Shown here: piece after piece, positions 9,084 through 17,727 of the stretch
How the letters are laid out: every line of letters starts with the position of its first letter
Position numbering within the stretch: position 1 is the first letter of the stretch
Assembly: GCF_949287625.1 (NCBI RefSeq)
Contig: NZ_CASEGO010000040.1
Span: forward strand, 1 to 35,023
Reading direction: 5' to 3'
Length of the DNA stretch: 35,023 nucleotides
DNA from: an uncultured Brachyspira sp.
Lineage (GTDB): Bacteria; Spirochaetota; Brachyspiria; Brachyspirales; Brachyspiraceae
Notes under the pieces: generated by a model
What the model saw: the letters and a program-made list of their open reading frames with translations, nothing else
Database searches by the model: none
What the model was told of the DNA's origin: nothing
Program-made: the position numbers and the translations under genes

Positions 9084-9482
9084 TTATTTACTTGAAGCCT
9101 TAGTCTCCCAAGGAAATAAAAGCCAATTATCATGGTTAATATTTTTATAATTGTATCTAGGCTTTATTTTGCTTGTATGTTCTCTTACAAAAAGAGTTGC
9201 TATGTCAAATTTTTGGTCATCAAAATATTTTAGAGTTTCTCCAGTATCTGATATATCATCAACTATTAAAGCTGCCTTATTCTTTACTTTTAATCTCCAA
9301 ACCTCTTCCATATTAAGAACCATAGGAATTTTAAGTCTATGTGAAAGCATAACAGCCGGAACTAATCCGCCTCTTGCCAAACCATAAATTACTTCATAAT
9401 GTATTTTAGAATCTTCTATCTGCTTAGCCAAAATATCAATAGCTTCATCTATATCTGTCCAAGAAATTACATCATATTCCAT
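9084..9482 (-). CDS. Purine-type phosphoribosyltransferase
   Basis: Small type I phosphoribosyltransferase (132 residues). The PRPP-binding loop is ALIVDDISDTGETL at residues 71-84, with the two acidic residues D75/D76, and an N-terminal GLARGGLVPAVMLSHRL at 34-50 that matches the xanthine/guanine (Gpt-like) branch, where R-G-G contacts pyrophosphate. Substrate is probably a free purine base, but the hood region is too short and divergent to say which. AGGAG is seven nt before the ATG. It follows pheT by 18 nt and is likely co-transcribed with pheS-pheT. The gap to the convergent plus-strand gene is only 6 nt and no terminator hairpin is visible. Confidence 0.82.
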   Translation of the reverse strand: MEYDVISWTDIDEAIDILAKQIEDSKIHYEVIYGLARGGLVPAVMLSHRLKIPMVLNMEEVWRLKVKNKAALIVDDISDTGETLKYFDDQKFDIATLFVREHTSKIKPRYNYKNINHDNWLLFPWETKASSK

Positions 9483-9500
9483 ATAAAAGCTCCTGTAAAT

Positions 9501-11924
9501 TTAAGAACGCAAACTAATATTAAATCTAGTTTTTAGCATTTCAAGCAAAGATTTTTCGGCATTATTAATATCTTCTTCTCTTAATGTCTTATTAGGATCA
9601 TAATACGTAATAGATATAGCTATAGACTGCTTGCCTTCTCCTACCTGTTCTCCTACATATCTGTCAACAACATCAACATTTTGTATAATATTATTAAATC
9701 TAGTTATCGATTTTATAACTTTATTAAACTCTATATTGTTATCACATACTAAAGCTAAATCTCTGAATACTGCAGGATATTTACCAATGTCTTTTAATTT
9801 TTGCTTTTTAACTCTTTCTTTAACAAGTTTTAAAGTTTTTCTAATATCAATATCCAAGAAATATACTTCTGTACTTATATCAAAAAGAGATAATAGTTTT
9901 GGGTGAAGTCTTCCTATTATACCTATTCTCTCACCAAATATCATTATTTCAGCGGACATTGTAGGCACAAACCATTTATGTTCTTTAGGTATCAAATTAT
10001 AATCACTGCATTTCAAATCTTTAATCAAAAGTTCTTCAACAACACCGCTCATATCAAAGAAATCATAAGGTCTGGAATCTTTGTTCCATAATTTTTCCTG
10101 ATAAAGCCCAAACATAACAGCGGAAAGATGCTTTTCTTCTGCAAAGTTATCATTCTCTTTATAGAATATATTTCCAACCTCAAATAAAGCTCCGTTTTTA
10201 TGTCTATGATTCTGATTATAAGCAACACTATTTAAAAGAGATACCAAAGCAGTAGGTCTTAAAACGTCCATTTCGCTTGTAAGAGGATTAACAACTTTGA
10301 TTAATTTTTCCTCTTCTATACCTATTGATTTAAATACATTACTGTCGCCCATAGAATACTGTTTAGTTTCATAAAGTCCGTAAGATGCCATTCTATGTTT
10401 TACAAAACTTACTTCTTTATAATCAGTTTTTATAGGATTACATTTTATATGAGGTACATTTGATTCTATATTATTATATCCGTAAACTCTGGCTATTTCC
10501 TCTATTAAGTCTTCAGCTATAGATAAATCATGTCTGTAGCAAGGTATTTCAACTTTTAAATTATTTTCACCAAGTGCAACTGCCTTAAAACCATATCTTT
10601 TAAATATGGAAGATATTTCCATTTTATTCATATTAAGACCTAAATATCTTTTTACAAGTCCGCAGTCAAATACTATAATAGTAGAGTCAAATTGTCTTAC
10701 ATTAAGTTCTTTAGACCTTGAAGCTATTTTACAGCCGTTATCCAAAGTAACTATTAAATCAACTACTCTATTTAAAGCTGCAAGAGTTAGTGTATGATCT
10801 ATTTCTCTTTCAAATCTGTATGAAGCATCTGTTTTTGTATTTGTAATTATAGTAGACTTTTTAACCGCTATATGATCAAAATATGCACTTTCTATTAAAA
10901 TAGTTTTAGTTTCAGCCTCTATTTTTGTAGAATCTCCGCCCATAACACCAGCAACACCTATAGGTTTTTCACTGTCTGCTATAACTAAAACTTCATCAGT
11001 AAGATCAACATCTCTTCCGTCAAGTAATTTTATTTTCTCTCCGTTTCTAGCATTTCTAACTATGATTTTACCGTCTTTAACTTTATCAAAATCATAAGCA
11101 TGCAAAGGCTGACCATATTCCAGCATAACATAATTGGTAACATCTACTATATTATTGATAGGATTAATTCCGCACATTATAAGTCTTTTCTGCATCCAGT
11201 CTGGAGAAGGTCCGACTGTTATATCCTTTATAAGCCTGCCTACATATTTGTAGCAGCTTTCCTGATTTTCTACAGTTATATCAATATTTCCGCCTGCAGC
11301 ATCATAAGTATTAACAGAAGGAATGCTTACTCTTCTTTCTAATACCAAAGAACATTCACGGGCAAAACCTATAATACTTACTAAATCCCCTCTGTTGGCA
11401 GTAATTTCTACATTAAATATATGATCTGTACTTCCCACTATTGTAGAAAGGGAATTTCCTAAAATGCTATCTTTATCAGCATTAACTTTTTCTATATCAT
11501 CATCTAATATCCAAATACCATAAACACCTTCTATTTCTTCATATCCTAATTCAGATCTAGAACATATCATACCATTACTTTCAAAACCGCGTATAGAGGC
11601 CTTTTTTATGGTAAGCCCATTAGGAAGTTTAGCACCTATCATAGCAATAGGAACATATATGCCCTCTCTTACATTAGGAGCTCCGCATACTATTGAGAGT
11701 GTATCTCCATCTCCAACATCAACTTTACAAACACTTAATTTATCCGCATCAGGGTGTTTATGAACTGATATTATTTTACCAATTATAACACTAGGAATAT
11801 CTCCGCCTGTTGTTTCTATTGATGAAATTTCACTTCCTGCAAGTGTTATTTTTTTGGCGATTTCTTCTACAGTAAAACCGTCTAAATTAACAAATTCTTT
11901 AAGCCAACTTAATGGAACTCTCAT
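9501..11924 (-). CDS. pheT: Phenylalanine-tRNA ligase beta subunit
   Basis: Beta subunit of the alpha2-beta2 phenylalanyl-tRNA synthetase, carrying the editing site and tRNA anticodon-binding parts. Length 807 residues is standard. Order: N-terminal PLSWLKEFV; tRNA-binding EMAP/OB domain about 40-150 (HPDADKLSVCKVDVG, VCGAPNV); B3/B4 editing domain around 205-380; B5 domain around 410-480 (IPCYRHDLSIAEDLIEEIAR); catalytic-like core; and a C-terminal FDX-ACB domain from about 710 (KYPAVFRDLALV). The ATG is preceded by AGAGG eight nt upstream. It follows pheS by 66 nt. Confidence 0.96.
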   Translation of the reverse strand: MRVPLSWLKEFVNLDGFTVEEIAKKITLAGSEISSIETTGGDIPSVIIGKIISVHKHPDADKLSVCKVDVGDGDTLSIVCGAPNVREGIYVPIAMIGAKLPNGLTIKKASIRGFESNGMICSRSELGYEEIEGVYGIWILDDDIEKVNADKDSILGNSLSTIVGSTDHIFNVEITANRGDLVSIIGFARECSLVLERRVSIPSVNTYDAAGGNIDITVENQESCYKYVGRLIKDITVGPSPDWMQKRLIMCGINPINNIVDVTNYVMLEYGQPLHAYDFDKVKDGKIIVRNARNGEKIKLLDGRDVDLTDEVLVIADSEKPIGVAGVMGGDSTKIEAETKTILIESAYFDHIAVKKSTIITNTKTDASYRFEREIDHTLTLAALNRVVDLIVTLDNGCKIASRSKELNVRQFDSTIIVFDCGLVKRYLGLNMNKMEISSIFKRYGFKAVALGENNLKVEIPCYRHDLSIAEDLIEEIARVYGYNNIESNVPHIKCNPIKTDYKEVSFVKHRMASYGLYETKQYSMGDSNVFKSIGIEEEKLIKVVNPLTSEMDVLRPTALVSLLNSVAYNQNHRHKNGALFEVGNIFYKENDNFAEEKHLSAVMFGLYQEKLWNKDSRPYDFFDMSGVVEELLIKDLKCSDYNLIPKEHKWFVPTMSAEIMIFGERIGIIGRLHPKLLSLFDISTEVYFLDIDIRKTLKLVKERVKKQKLKDIGKYPAVFRDLALVCDNNIEFNKVIKSITRFNNIIQNVDVVDRYVGEQVGEGKQSIAISITYYDPNKTLREEDINNAEKSLLEMLKTRFNISLRS

Positions 11925-11990
11925 TATTATATCCTCTACTTAATTCACTTATAAATATATATTAAAAATGCTTAAAACATTAAATATTAA

Positions 11991-13010
11991 TTACCATTGT
12001 TTTAAGAAATCTATATCATTTTCATAGAACATTCTTATATCGGTTATACCGTATTTAATCATAGCTACACGTTCTATACCCATTCCGAAAGCAAAGCCAG
12101 TATATTTAGTTATGTCATATCCAACATGTTTAAATACATTCGGGTGTATCATACCAGCTCCCATAAGCTCGAGCCAGCCTTCGCCGCCGCAAGTTTTACA
12201 GCCGCTGCCTCCGCATATTACACAAGTAGCACTCAAGTCGGCACCAGGTTCAACAAATGGGAAATAATCTGGTCTTAATCTTATCTGTGTTTTATCTCCG
12301 AACATCTTTTTACAGAATAATTCTAATATTCCTTTTAAATCATTAAAACTTATACCATTATCCACCATAATACCTTCTACTTGATGGAATACTGGAGAAT
12401 GTTTTGAATCTATTGAATCTCTTCTTGCACATTTACCTGGGGAAACAACAGCTATAGGAGGAGGAGTTTCAAGCATAGTTCTTATCTGCATACCTGATGT
12501 ATGAGTTCTTAGTACATTTTCTTTAGATATAAAGAATGAATCATGGTTGTCTCTTGAAGGGTGATAATAAGGGATATTTAAAGCTTCAAAATTATGAAAA
12601 TCATCTTCTATTTCATTACCTTCAACTACTTTAAAACCTATTTCAGTTAAAATAGATACTATTTCTTCTTCTACTTTTGTAAGAAGATTAACGCTTGCTG
12701 CTTTAGGTCTTCTGCCAGGCATAGTAATATCTATTTTATTTTTTTCCAAAGATGAAAGGAATTCTCTTTCTGAAATTTCATTCTTCTTTTCAGATAAAGC
12801 ATTTTCACAATAATTTTTTATTTCATTAATCTTTTTTCCAAATTCTTTTTTTTCCTCTATACTTTCTATAGAAGATAAACTTTTTAAAAGATCTGTAATT
12901 TTTCCTTTACGTCCAAGATAATGAATTCTTATGTCATCTATTTCTGCCTGAGTATTAGCATTTTCTATGCTGTTTTTTAAAAAACTGTAAAGCTCCTCTA
13001 AATTATCCAT
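11991..13010 (-). CDS. pheS: Phenylalanine-tRNA ligase alpha subunit
   Basis: Catalytic alpha subunit of phenylalanyl-tRNA synthetase (339 residues, normal). An N-terminal coiled-coil arm covers 1-90, followed by the class II core: HPSRDNHDSFF (motif with the phenylalanine site), LRTHTSGMQIR, FHQVEGIMVD (motif 2 area), RPDYFPFVEPGADLS and the terminal GFAFGMGIERVAMIKYGI (motif 3). CVICGGSGCKTCGG contains a CxxC pair arrangement seen in many bacterial PheS proteins. AGGG is about seven nt before the ATG. First gene of the pheS-pheT-phosphoribosyltransferase unit. I see no T-box leader. Confidence 0.96.
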   Translation of the reverse strand: MDNLEELYSFLKNSIENANTQAEIDDIRIHYLGRKGKITDLLKSLSSIESIEEKKEFGKKINEIKNYCENALSEKKNEISEREFLSSLEKNKIDITMPGRRPKAASVNLLTKVEEEIVSILTEIGFKVVEGNEIEDDFHNFEALNIPYYHPSRDNHDSFFISKENVLRTHTSGMQIRTMLETPPPIAVVSPGKCARRDSIDSKHSPVFHQVEGIMVDNGISFNDLKGILELFCKKMFGDKTQIRLRPDYFPFVEPGADLSATCVICGGSGCKTCGGEGWLELMGAGMIHPNVFKHVGYDITKYTGFAFGMGIERVAMIKYGITDIRMFYENDIDFLKQW

Positions 13011-13041
13011 TGTTTTTCCCTAAACTAAAATTAACTATTAT

Positions 13042-13070
13042 ATTATAATATAACATAAAATTATTTTCAA
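13042..13070 (-). promoter_or_regulatory. Sigma-70 promoter of pheS
   Basis: On the minus strand TTGAAA (13065-13070), 17 nt, TATAAT (13042-13047), with the -10 box 31 nt before the pheS ATG. Spacing and both boxes are close to consensus. Confidence 0.75.
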
Positions 13071-13444
13071 TACAATAAAATACTATAATAAATTAGTGAA
13101 AATTATAGAAAATAATTTACACAATTTTTTTAATATTTTCAATAAGAATTCTAATCTTTTCTAAAATATTTTCCTTAATATCGTTAAAAACATTGTAATA
13201 TATAACATTTTTTACGTCTTTTTAAAAATTTAATGGTATTTTCACATATACAATTAAAATATATTATTAAAATCATTTCATAATTAATTTTTTATTTTGC
13301 ATATATAGCCTCACAACTATAAAAACTACATCATGTTTGAACAAATAATATGAGTTTGCAAGTTTCAATTATAAAATATTAAAAATTTAAATAGTGTAAA
13401 TATTTATTATTCAAGTTATAAAATAAGTATATTGATTTTTATAA
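13071..13444. other. Long non-coding AT-rich stretch
   Basis: About 370 nt between the pheS promoter and the inverted-repeat element. It contains no open frame with a ribosome-binding site, no tRNA-like fold that I can see and no transposase remnant. It is poly-A/T rich, interrupted by a few less biased stretches such as the one near 13305-13370. Confidence 0.5.
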
Positions 13445-13629
13445 TAGACTTGTTTCAAAAGTACTTGACAAATAATTTTAATAGTTTATTGTTTTATGCT
13501 AAATTATATAATATTAATTATCATGCAAATCGTATGTTTTCTTTTTGCTTCTTTGGGTCACCAAAAGAAGTGGGGGTGCGGGGGCTAGTCCCCGCAATTA
13601 TAAATAAAAATAGTTTTGAAACAAGTCTA
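13445..13629. mobile_element. 185-bp MITE-like element with 16-bp perfect inverted ends
   Basis: The ends are TAGACTTGTTTCAAAA (13445-13460) and its exact reverse complement (13614-13629). The outermost TA of each end could be a TA target duplication, as in IS630/Tc1-type elements; alternatively the flanking ATAA on both sides could be a 4-bp duplication. The core has an AT-rich left half with a TTGACA at 13465-13470 and a GC-rich right half containing an imperfect palindrome around 13552-13568 and a hairpin of GCGGGG/CCCCGC at 13578-13595. There is no transposase, so it would move in trans. An 86-codon frame across it (13432-13692) has no ribosome-binding site and is rejected. Confidence 0.65.
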
Positions 13630-13865
13630 ATAATAAAATTTTTTTTAAATAAATTCAAAAAAAATATGGAATTATTACAAATACATAAATAACATTCTTT
13701 AAATTAATATGTTTTATATATTAAGGAAGTGATAAAATAATAATGATTTTGCAGATTTAAGAACATACCGATAATCATAAAAACAATATAAGCATATTTT
13801 TTAACAAATAATAAATAAAAAAATAATAAAAAAACGGGAAATATTAATAATTTACGTATTATATA
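13630..13865. other. Non-coding gap before the accessory island
   Basis: About 235 nt of AT-rich sequence with long A and T runs and no credible gene. TATAAT at 13862-13867 has no good -35 partner, so the promoter of the following gene is not clear. Confidence 0.4.
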
Positions 13866-13877
13866 ATGGAAGATGCT

Positions 13878-14477
13878 ATGGGAGATAATAAAAAAACTGG
13901 AGACAATCAAAAAAAATTAGAGGAAAGAATAATGGAATATTTTACAGATATTTTTAAACAAAAGAATATGACAAAGAAAAATTTAACTATGTTCGATAAA
14001 ATAATAATAGATTCTTCAAACAGTAATGACAATAAATCATTTCTCGATGAAAAATGTTCCATTATCAAAAATATCACACATGATTACCTAGATAAATATT
14101 TAGAAATAAAAAATATTATATGTTTTTCAATACCTAATGATAATTTCATATTACATGAAGACTATGGTGAGTGTGAAGAAGATGATAATAAAGTTGTAGG
14201 ATTTAGTAAAAATTATACCAATGAAAGAACTATAAAATTAAATTATGTTGACAGCAATTTGCCTGCATATTTAACTTTTGATAATTCTAAAGTATATATT
14301 ACTGGAAATACAGAAAATATAGAAAATATTACTTCAGATTTGCTTATAGTTAACTTAAAAGACAAAGAAAAGTTAAAATTATGCACATTTAATGGTTCTT
14401 TATTTTCAAACTATAATCATGAAAATATTTTTTATGAAAAAAATAAAATTTTTTTAATAAAAAAGTCTACTTCTTAA
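13878..14477 (+). CDS. Hypothetical protein at the head of the TIR/RyR island
   Basis: I do not recognise a family. The protein is soluble (199 residues), with no signal peptide or membrane helix. It has a lysine-rich helical N-terminus (to about 60), an acidic patch near 95-103 (YGECEEDDN), and then a beta-rich C-terminal half (FSKNYTNERTIKLNY, LPAYLTFDNSKVYITG). The frame is open to an ATG at 13866, but the ATG at 13878 has GGAAG five nt upstream and is preferred. It lies 88 nt before the channel-like RyR gene on the same strand, so it may belong to the same unit. No catalytic motif stands out. Confidence 0.65.
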   Translation: MGDNKKTGDNQKKLEERIMEYFTDIFKQKNMTKKNLTMFDKIIIDSSNSNDNKSFLDEKCSIIKNITHDYLDKYLEIKNIICFSIPNDNFILHEDYGECEEDDNKVVGFSKNYTNERTIKLNYVDSNLPAYLTFDNSKVYITGNTENIENITSDLLIVNLKDKEKLKLCTFNGSLFSNYNHENIFYEKNKIFLIKKSTS

Positions 14478-14565
14478 AAAAATTACGTATTTATATATGT
14501 ACTAATAATATATTTTTATTTATAAAATTAAACTATTTTTAGAAAATTACAAATAAAGGTTATTT

Positions 14566-17055
14566 ATGAATCACCCTATAACTATATATATTTCAGATTT
14601 ACAAAAAAGTGCAGATAAAAGAAAAGCACTTGAAAGTTTATCTTTTATGATTAATCATTTAAGAAGAATATATCCTAAAAGATTAATAAAATTGCATACA
14701 AGTTTATATACAGATTTGGAAATTGCAATAGCAAAATTGGCTGCTGAATATCAAATAGTTATAGAAATAATAACACAAAATATTATAAATAAAAATAATG
14801 AAGATATAGAATATATATTAAAAAGAGCAAATTCAAGTTTTATTATTAATGAAGATATTTCTAATCAGGAATTAATATCATTAATATCGCATAAAACGGA
14901 TATATCTATATTCATATGCGACAGTAATGTAAACATAAACAGCTATATAAAAAATAATCCTAAAAAAGATTATAATATACCTGTATTATCATTTCAAAAT
15001 TATTATGATACACCTTTCTCATTAACTATAGATTTAAATAAAGATATAAATGAAATAGAAGATTACCTTTTGAATAATATTAACAGCGATAAATGTTCAA
15101 AAGTAATAGGAGAAAAAATACCTAAAAAAGCATCATATTTAAGTATGACTGTAGCTTGGGTTTTATCATTTCTTTTTGTATCTGTACTTGGAATTTTTGC
15201 TTGGAAAGAGTTTTGTTTAAAAGAATACGGAGAAAATATAAGCATATTTACAGCATTTTATAAAACTTTGCAGATATTTCAATTAGAAGCTAGTTTTGAT
15301 ATGGAAGAACTGCCTCCTCTATTAAACTTGGTAAGATTTCTTGCTCCTATAACATTAGCAGGTGCTTTATTTCAAGTTCTAAAAAATCTTTTTTCTGATT
15401 TAATAACCAGAACTATTATATCAATATTTTTTAAAAAACATACCATTATATGCGGCTGCAATGTAAAATCATTATGTGTACTAAATGGAATGTCCAAAGA
15501 TAAAAAAATAGTGCTTATATGCAATGAAAATGAAATTAATACAAAAGATATATTTAATAAGAATGTAATAAAACTTAAAGGAGATTATACTCAGGCTTCT
15601 ACTCTATTTAATGCTGGAATATTAAAATGCAGTGAAGTATTTTGCATTTCTGAATATGATGATAAAAATATAGAAACTATGAATATAGCCTCAAAAATAA
15701 TAAGAACATATAAAATAAATCATACTATAGAATTAGTAGTAGATATAGAAGATAATAATAAATATAAAAATTATGAAAAAATACTTCCAGTTTCATACAG
15801 TAAAGACCCTGTTTATGTACGTTTTTCATCATTCAAAAAGAATGCTATACGTTTCTTTATTGATAAAATTTCAAAATACTCTGTAATACGAAATATTAAT
15901 ATTAATGAAGGAAATGCCCCTATTATACTTATATTTGGAATTAATGATAATGTTATAGATGTAATAAGAGAGCTTATTCTCCTTGTTGTAGGAAAAGACA
16001 GCAATATTAACCTCATATTTGTAGATAAAAATCAGGAGTTTTATAATAATGTACTTATAAACAAACTTCCGGAATTAAGCCGAATTGCATCGCTTCACTT
16101 TTTGGATTATCCTTCTTTTATTAATAATGAAATACCTGATAATATAGCTTCTTTACTTAGCAGATTATCTTCCTGCCTAATTTATGCAGATAACGAAGAA
16201 AACTCATTAAATTGGGCTATTGAAACAAGACAAATACTATTCAAAAATTTATCTATAAAAGATGAACCTAATATATTTGTATTTTTAGATTCAAATACAA
16301 ATATATTAGAAACTAATCCAGACCTTTATAATAAATACTATAAAATAGGAATAGAAATTTTCCCATCTATAAACTATCTTTCATCTATAGATTATTCGCT
16401 TCAGTATAATGATTTGGATACTATAGCACAAAAAATATACTCCGAATACTGCAAAATGCCTACTGCAAATAATAACGGAGCTTGGAATAATATATCAGAA
16501 GGTGAGAAAAATGATAATAGATATGCCGCAAGATTTTTAGCTATAAAACTTGATTATTTGGGATTATCAATATTGGATTTTAATGATAAAAGAAAGCATG
16601 CAAATTTGAAAGATATAAAAAATATAGATTTACTAGCCAGATTAGAACATAAAAGATGGTATGTATCAAAAATATTATCAGGTTTTGACAGTATAGGCTC
16701 TGATTATCCTAAAGAAACTTTATCATTTATTAAATCACATATGAGACTTCACAATCTATTAGTACCATTTGAAGAGCTATCTGATGAGGAATTATATAAA
16801 GATTCTATGGGGCTTATAGATATACCTATAACAATCAATAATGATGAATATGAAATGATTATAAAAAATTTAGATGCTAAAGATAGAGAGTTTGTGAATG
16901 AACATTATATTTTGGAGGATAACAATACAAAAAACAGAAGTTTATCAGGAAGTTTTATTCTTAATTATGAACTTATTGATAAAATGAGAGACCTTCTTCT
17001 TAATAACAGAGAGTTAGGCTCTTTTATAAAATATAAAATAGGTAAAAGTTATTAA
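14566..17055 (+). CDS. Membrane protein with channel-like helices, TrkA-N/RCK-like and RyR domains
   Basis: Multi-domain protein of 829 residues. Residues 1-170 form an alpha/beta domain (ITIYISDLQ, LHTSLYTDLEIAIAKLAAEY) that resembles a degenerate SLOG/Rossmann sensor. Two membrane helices follow (about 190-213 and 251-273), with a pore-loop-like segment FYKTLQIFQLEAS between them and no K+ filter TVGYG. From 292 comes a TrkA-N/RCK-like Rossmann fold (HTIICGCNVKSL, later LKGDYTQASTLFNAGI), and a second Rossmann-like unit starts at 453. The C-terminus (about 640-752) is a RyR domain: AWNNISEGEKNDNRYAA, IKLDYLGL, LARLEHKRWYVSKILSGF, then RLHNLLVPFEEL. The same order of channel, TrkA-N and RyR is known in other bacteria and has been linked to nucleotide-based conflict systems. 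AAAGG is six nt before the ATG. It ends 2 nt before the sigma-factor gene. Ligand and ion are unknown. Confidence 0.85.
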   Translation: MNHPITIYISDLQKSADKRKALESLSFMINHLRRIYPKRLIKLHTSLYTDLEIAIAKLAAEYQIVIEIITQNIINKNNEDIEYILKRANSSFIINEDISNQELISLISHKTDISIFICDSNVNINSYIKNNPKKDYNIPVLSFQNYYDTPFSLTIDLNKDINEIEDYLLNNINSDKCSKVIGEKIPKKASYLSMTVAWVLSFLFVSVLGIFAWKEFCLKEYGENISIFTAFYKTLQIFQLEASFDMEELPPLLNLVRFLAPITLAGALFQVLKNLFSDLITRTIISIFFKKHTIICGCNVKSLCVLNGMSKDKKIVLICNENEINTKDIFNKNVIKLKGDYTQASTLFNAGILKCSEVFCISEYDDKNIETMNIASKIIRTYKINHTIELVVDIEDNNKYKNYEKILPVSYSKDPVYVRFSSFKKNAIRFFIDKISKYSVIRNININEGNAPIILIFGINDNVIDVIRELILLVVGKDSNINLIFVDKNQEFYNNVLINKLPELSRIASLHFLDYPSFINNEIPDNIASLLSRLSSCLIYADNEENSLNWAIETRQILFKNLSIKDEPNIFVFLDSNTNILETNPDLYNKYYKIGIEIFPSINYLSSIDYSLQYNDLDTIAQKIYSEYCKMPTANNNGAWNNISEGEKNDNRYAARFLAIKLDYLGLSILDFNDKRKHANLKDIKNIDLLARLEHKRWYVSKILSGFDSIGSDYPKETLSFIKSHMRLHNLLVPFEELSDEELYKDSMGLIDIPITINNDEYEMIIKNLDAKDREFVNEHYILEDNNTKNRSLSGSFILNYELIDKMRDLLLNNRELGSFIKYKIGKSY

Positions 17056-17057
17056 TT

Positions 17058-17702
17058 ATGTGGGAAATAATTGACTTAATCGATTCCATTGACAGAAATT
17101 ATAAAAACTATATAAGCAGAGTGTATTCAAAAATAGGCAACTACGAAGACTCTAAAGATATTATGCAGGAAATCTATGTGGAATTGTTAAACAAAATAGG
17201 AAGCGGTTTTGAAAAAGAAGGCTATGATCTAATAGACGGATATATATACATAATGATCAACTCTAGGGTAATTGATTATATCAGAAAGAAAAAGAGTAAA
17301 ATGAAGAAAAAATACAAACTGCAAGGATTGAATGATGAGCTTCTTAATTTAGTAATACCTGATGATGAGATAAATGATTTATATCAAGAATACAAAGAAG
17401 GACTATTTTTATTTCTTGAAGCTATTACAAAACAAAGTATGGATACTATATGCCAAGAATGTAATATGTGCGATCAAAGACTTTCAAATCTTATAGAGGT
17501 AAAGAATAAAAAATCACAATTAATAGAAGATAGTTTTATTATATATAAAGAGTATGTATTCTCTTTTCTTGATAAGGACTTAAAACAAAAAGATATAAAA
17601 ACAAAATATAATATATCAGGTCATATTTTGGATAAAATAAAATCAGCATATAATAATAAAATAAAAGACTGTATAAAAAAACTTACTAATAAAAGCATAT
17701 AA
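17058..17702 (+). CDS. ECF-like sigma-70 family factor
   Basis: Region 2 is clear in the first 85 residues: YEDSKDIMQEIYVELL (29-44) fits the core-binding helices, and INSRVIDYIRKKKSK (67-81) fits the -10 recognition helix. A charged linker follows. The C-terminus (about 170-214, LKQKDIKTKYNISGHILDKI) looks like a diverged region 4 helix-turn-helix. Length 214 residues is in the ECF range. It begins 2 nt after the RyR gene and ends 25 nt before the first TIR gene, so the three are probably one transcript. No anti-sigma factor with a recognisable domain is adjacent; the membrane proteins on either side are possible regulators by inference only. Confidence 0.8.
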   Translation: MWEIIDLIDSIDRNYKNYISRVYSKIGNYEDSKDIMQEIYVELLNKIGSGFEKEGYDLIDGYIYIMINSRVIDYIRKKKSKMKKKYKLQGLNDELLNLVIPDDEINDLYQEYKEGLFLFLEAITKQSMDTICQECNMCDQRLSNLIEVKNKKSQLIEDSFIIYKEYVFSFLDKDLKQKDIKTKYNISGHILDKIKSAYNNKIKDCIKKLTNKSI

Positions 17703-17727
17703 AAATAAAATATCTTGGTATAATAAC

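Noticed and set aside
13071..13444. tRNA, riboswitch or T-box in the long gap upstream of pheS
   Set aside because: No cloverleaf, no T-box sequence and no stable GC-containing stems.
13432..13692. 86-codon plus-strand frame
   Set aside because: It spans the inverted-repeat element, has no ribosome-binding site and its sequence resembles no protein.
14566..17055. Classical K+ channel
   Set aside because: The helix-loop-helix and RCK-like parts are present, but no TVGYG-type filter is seen, so ion selectivity is left open.
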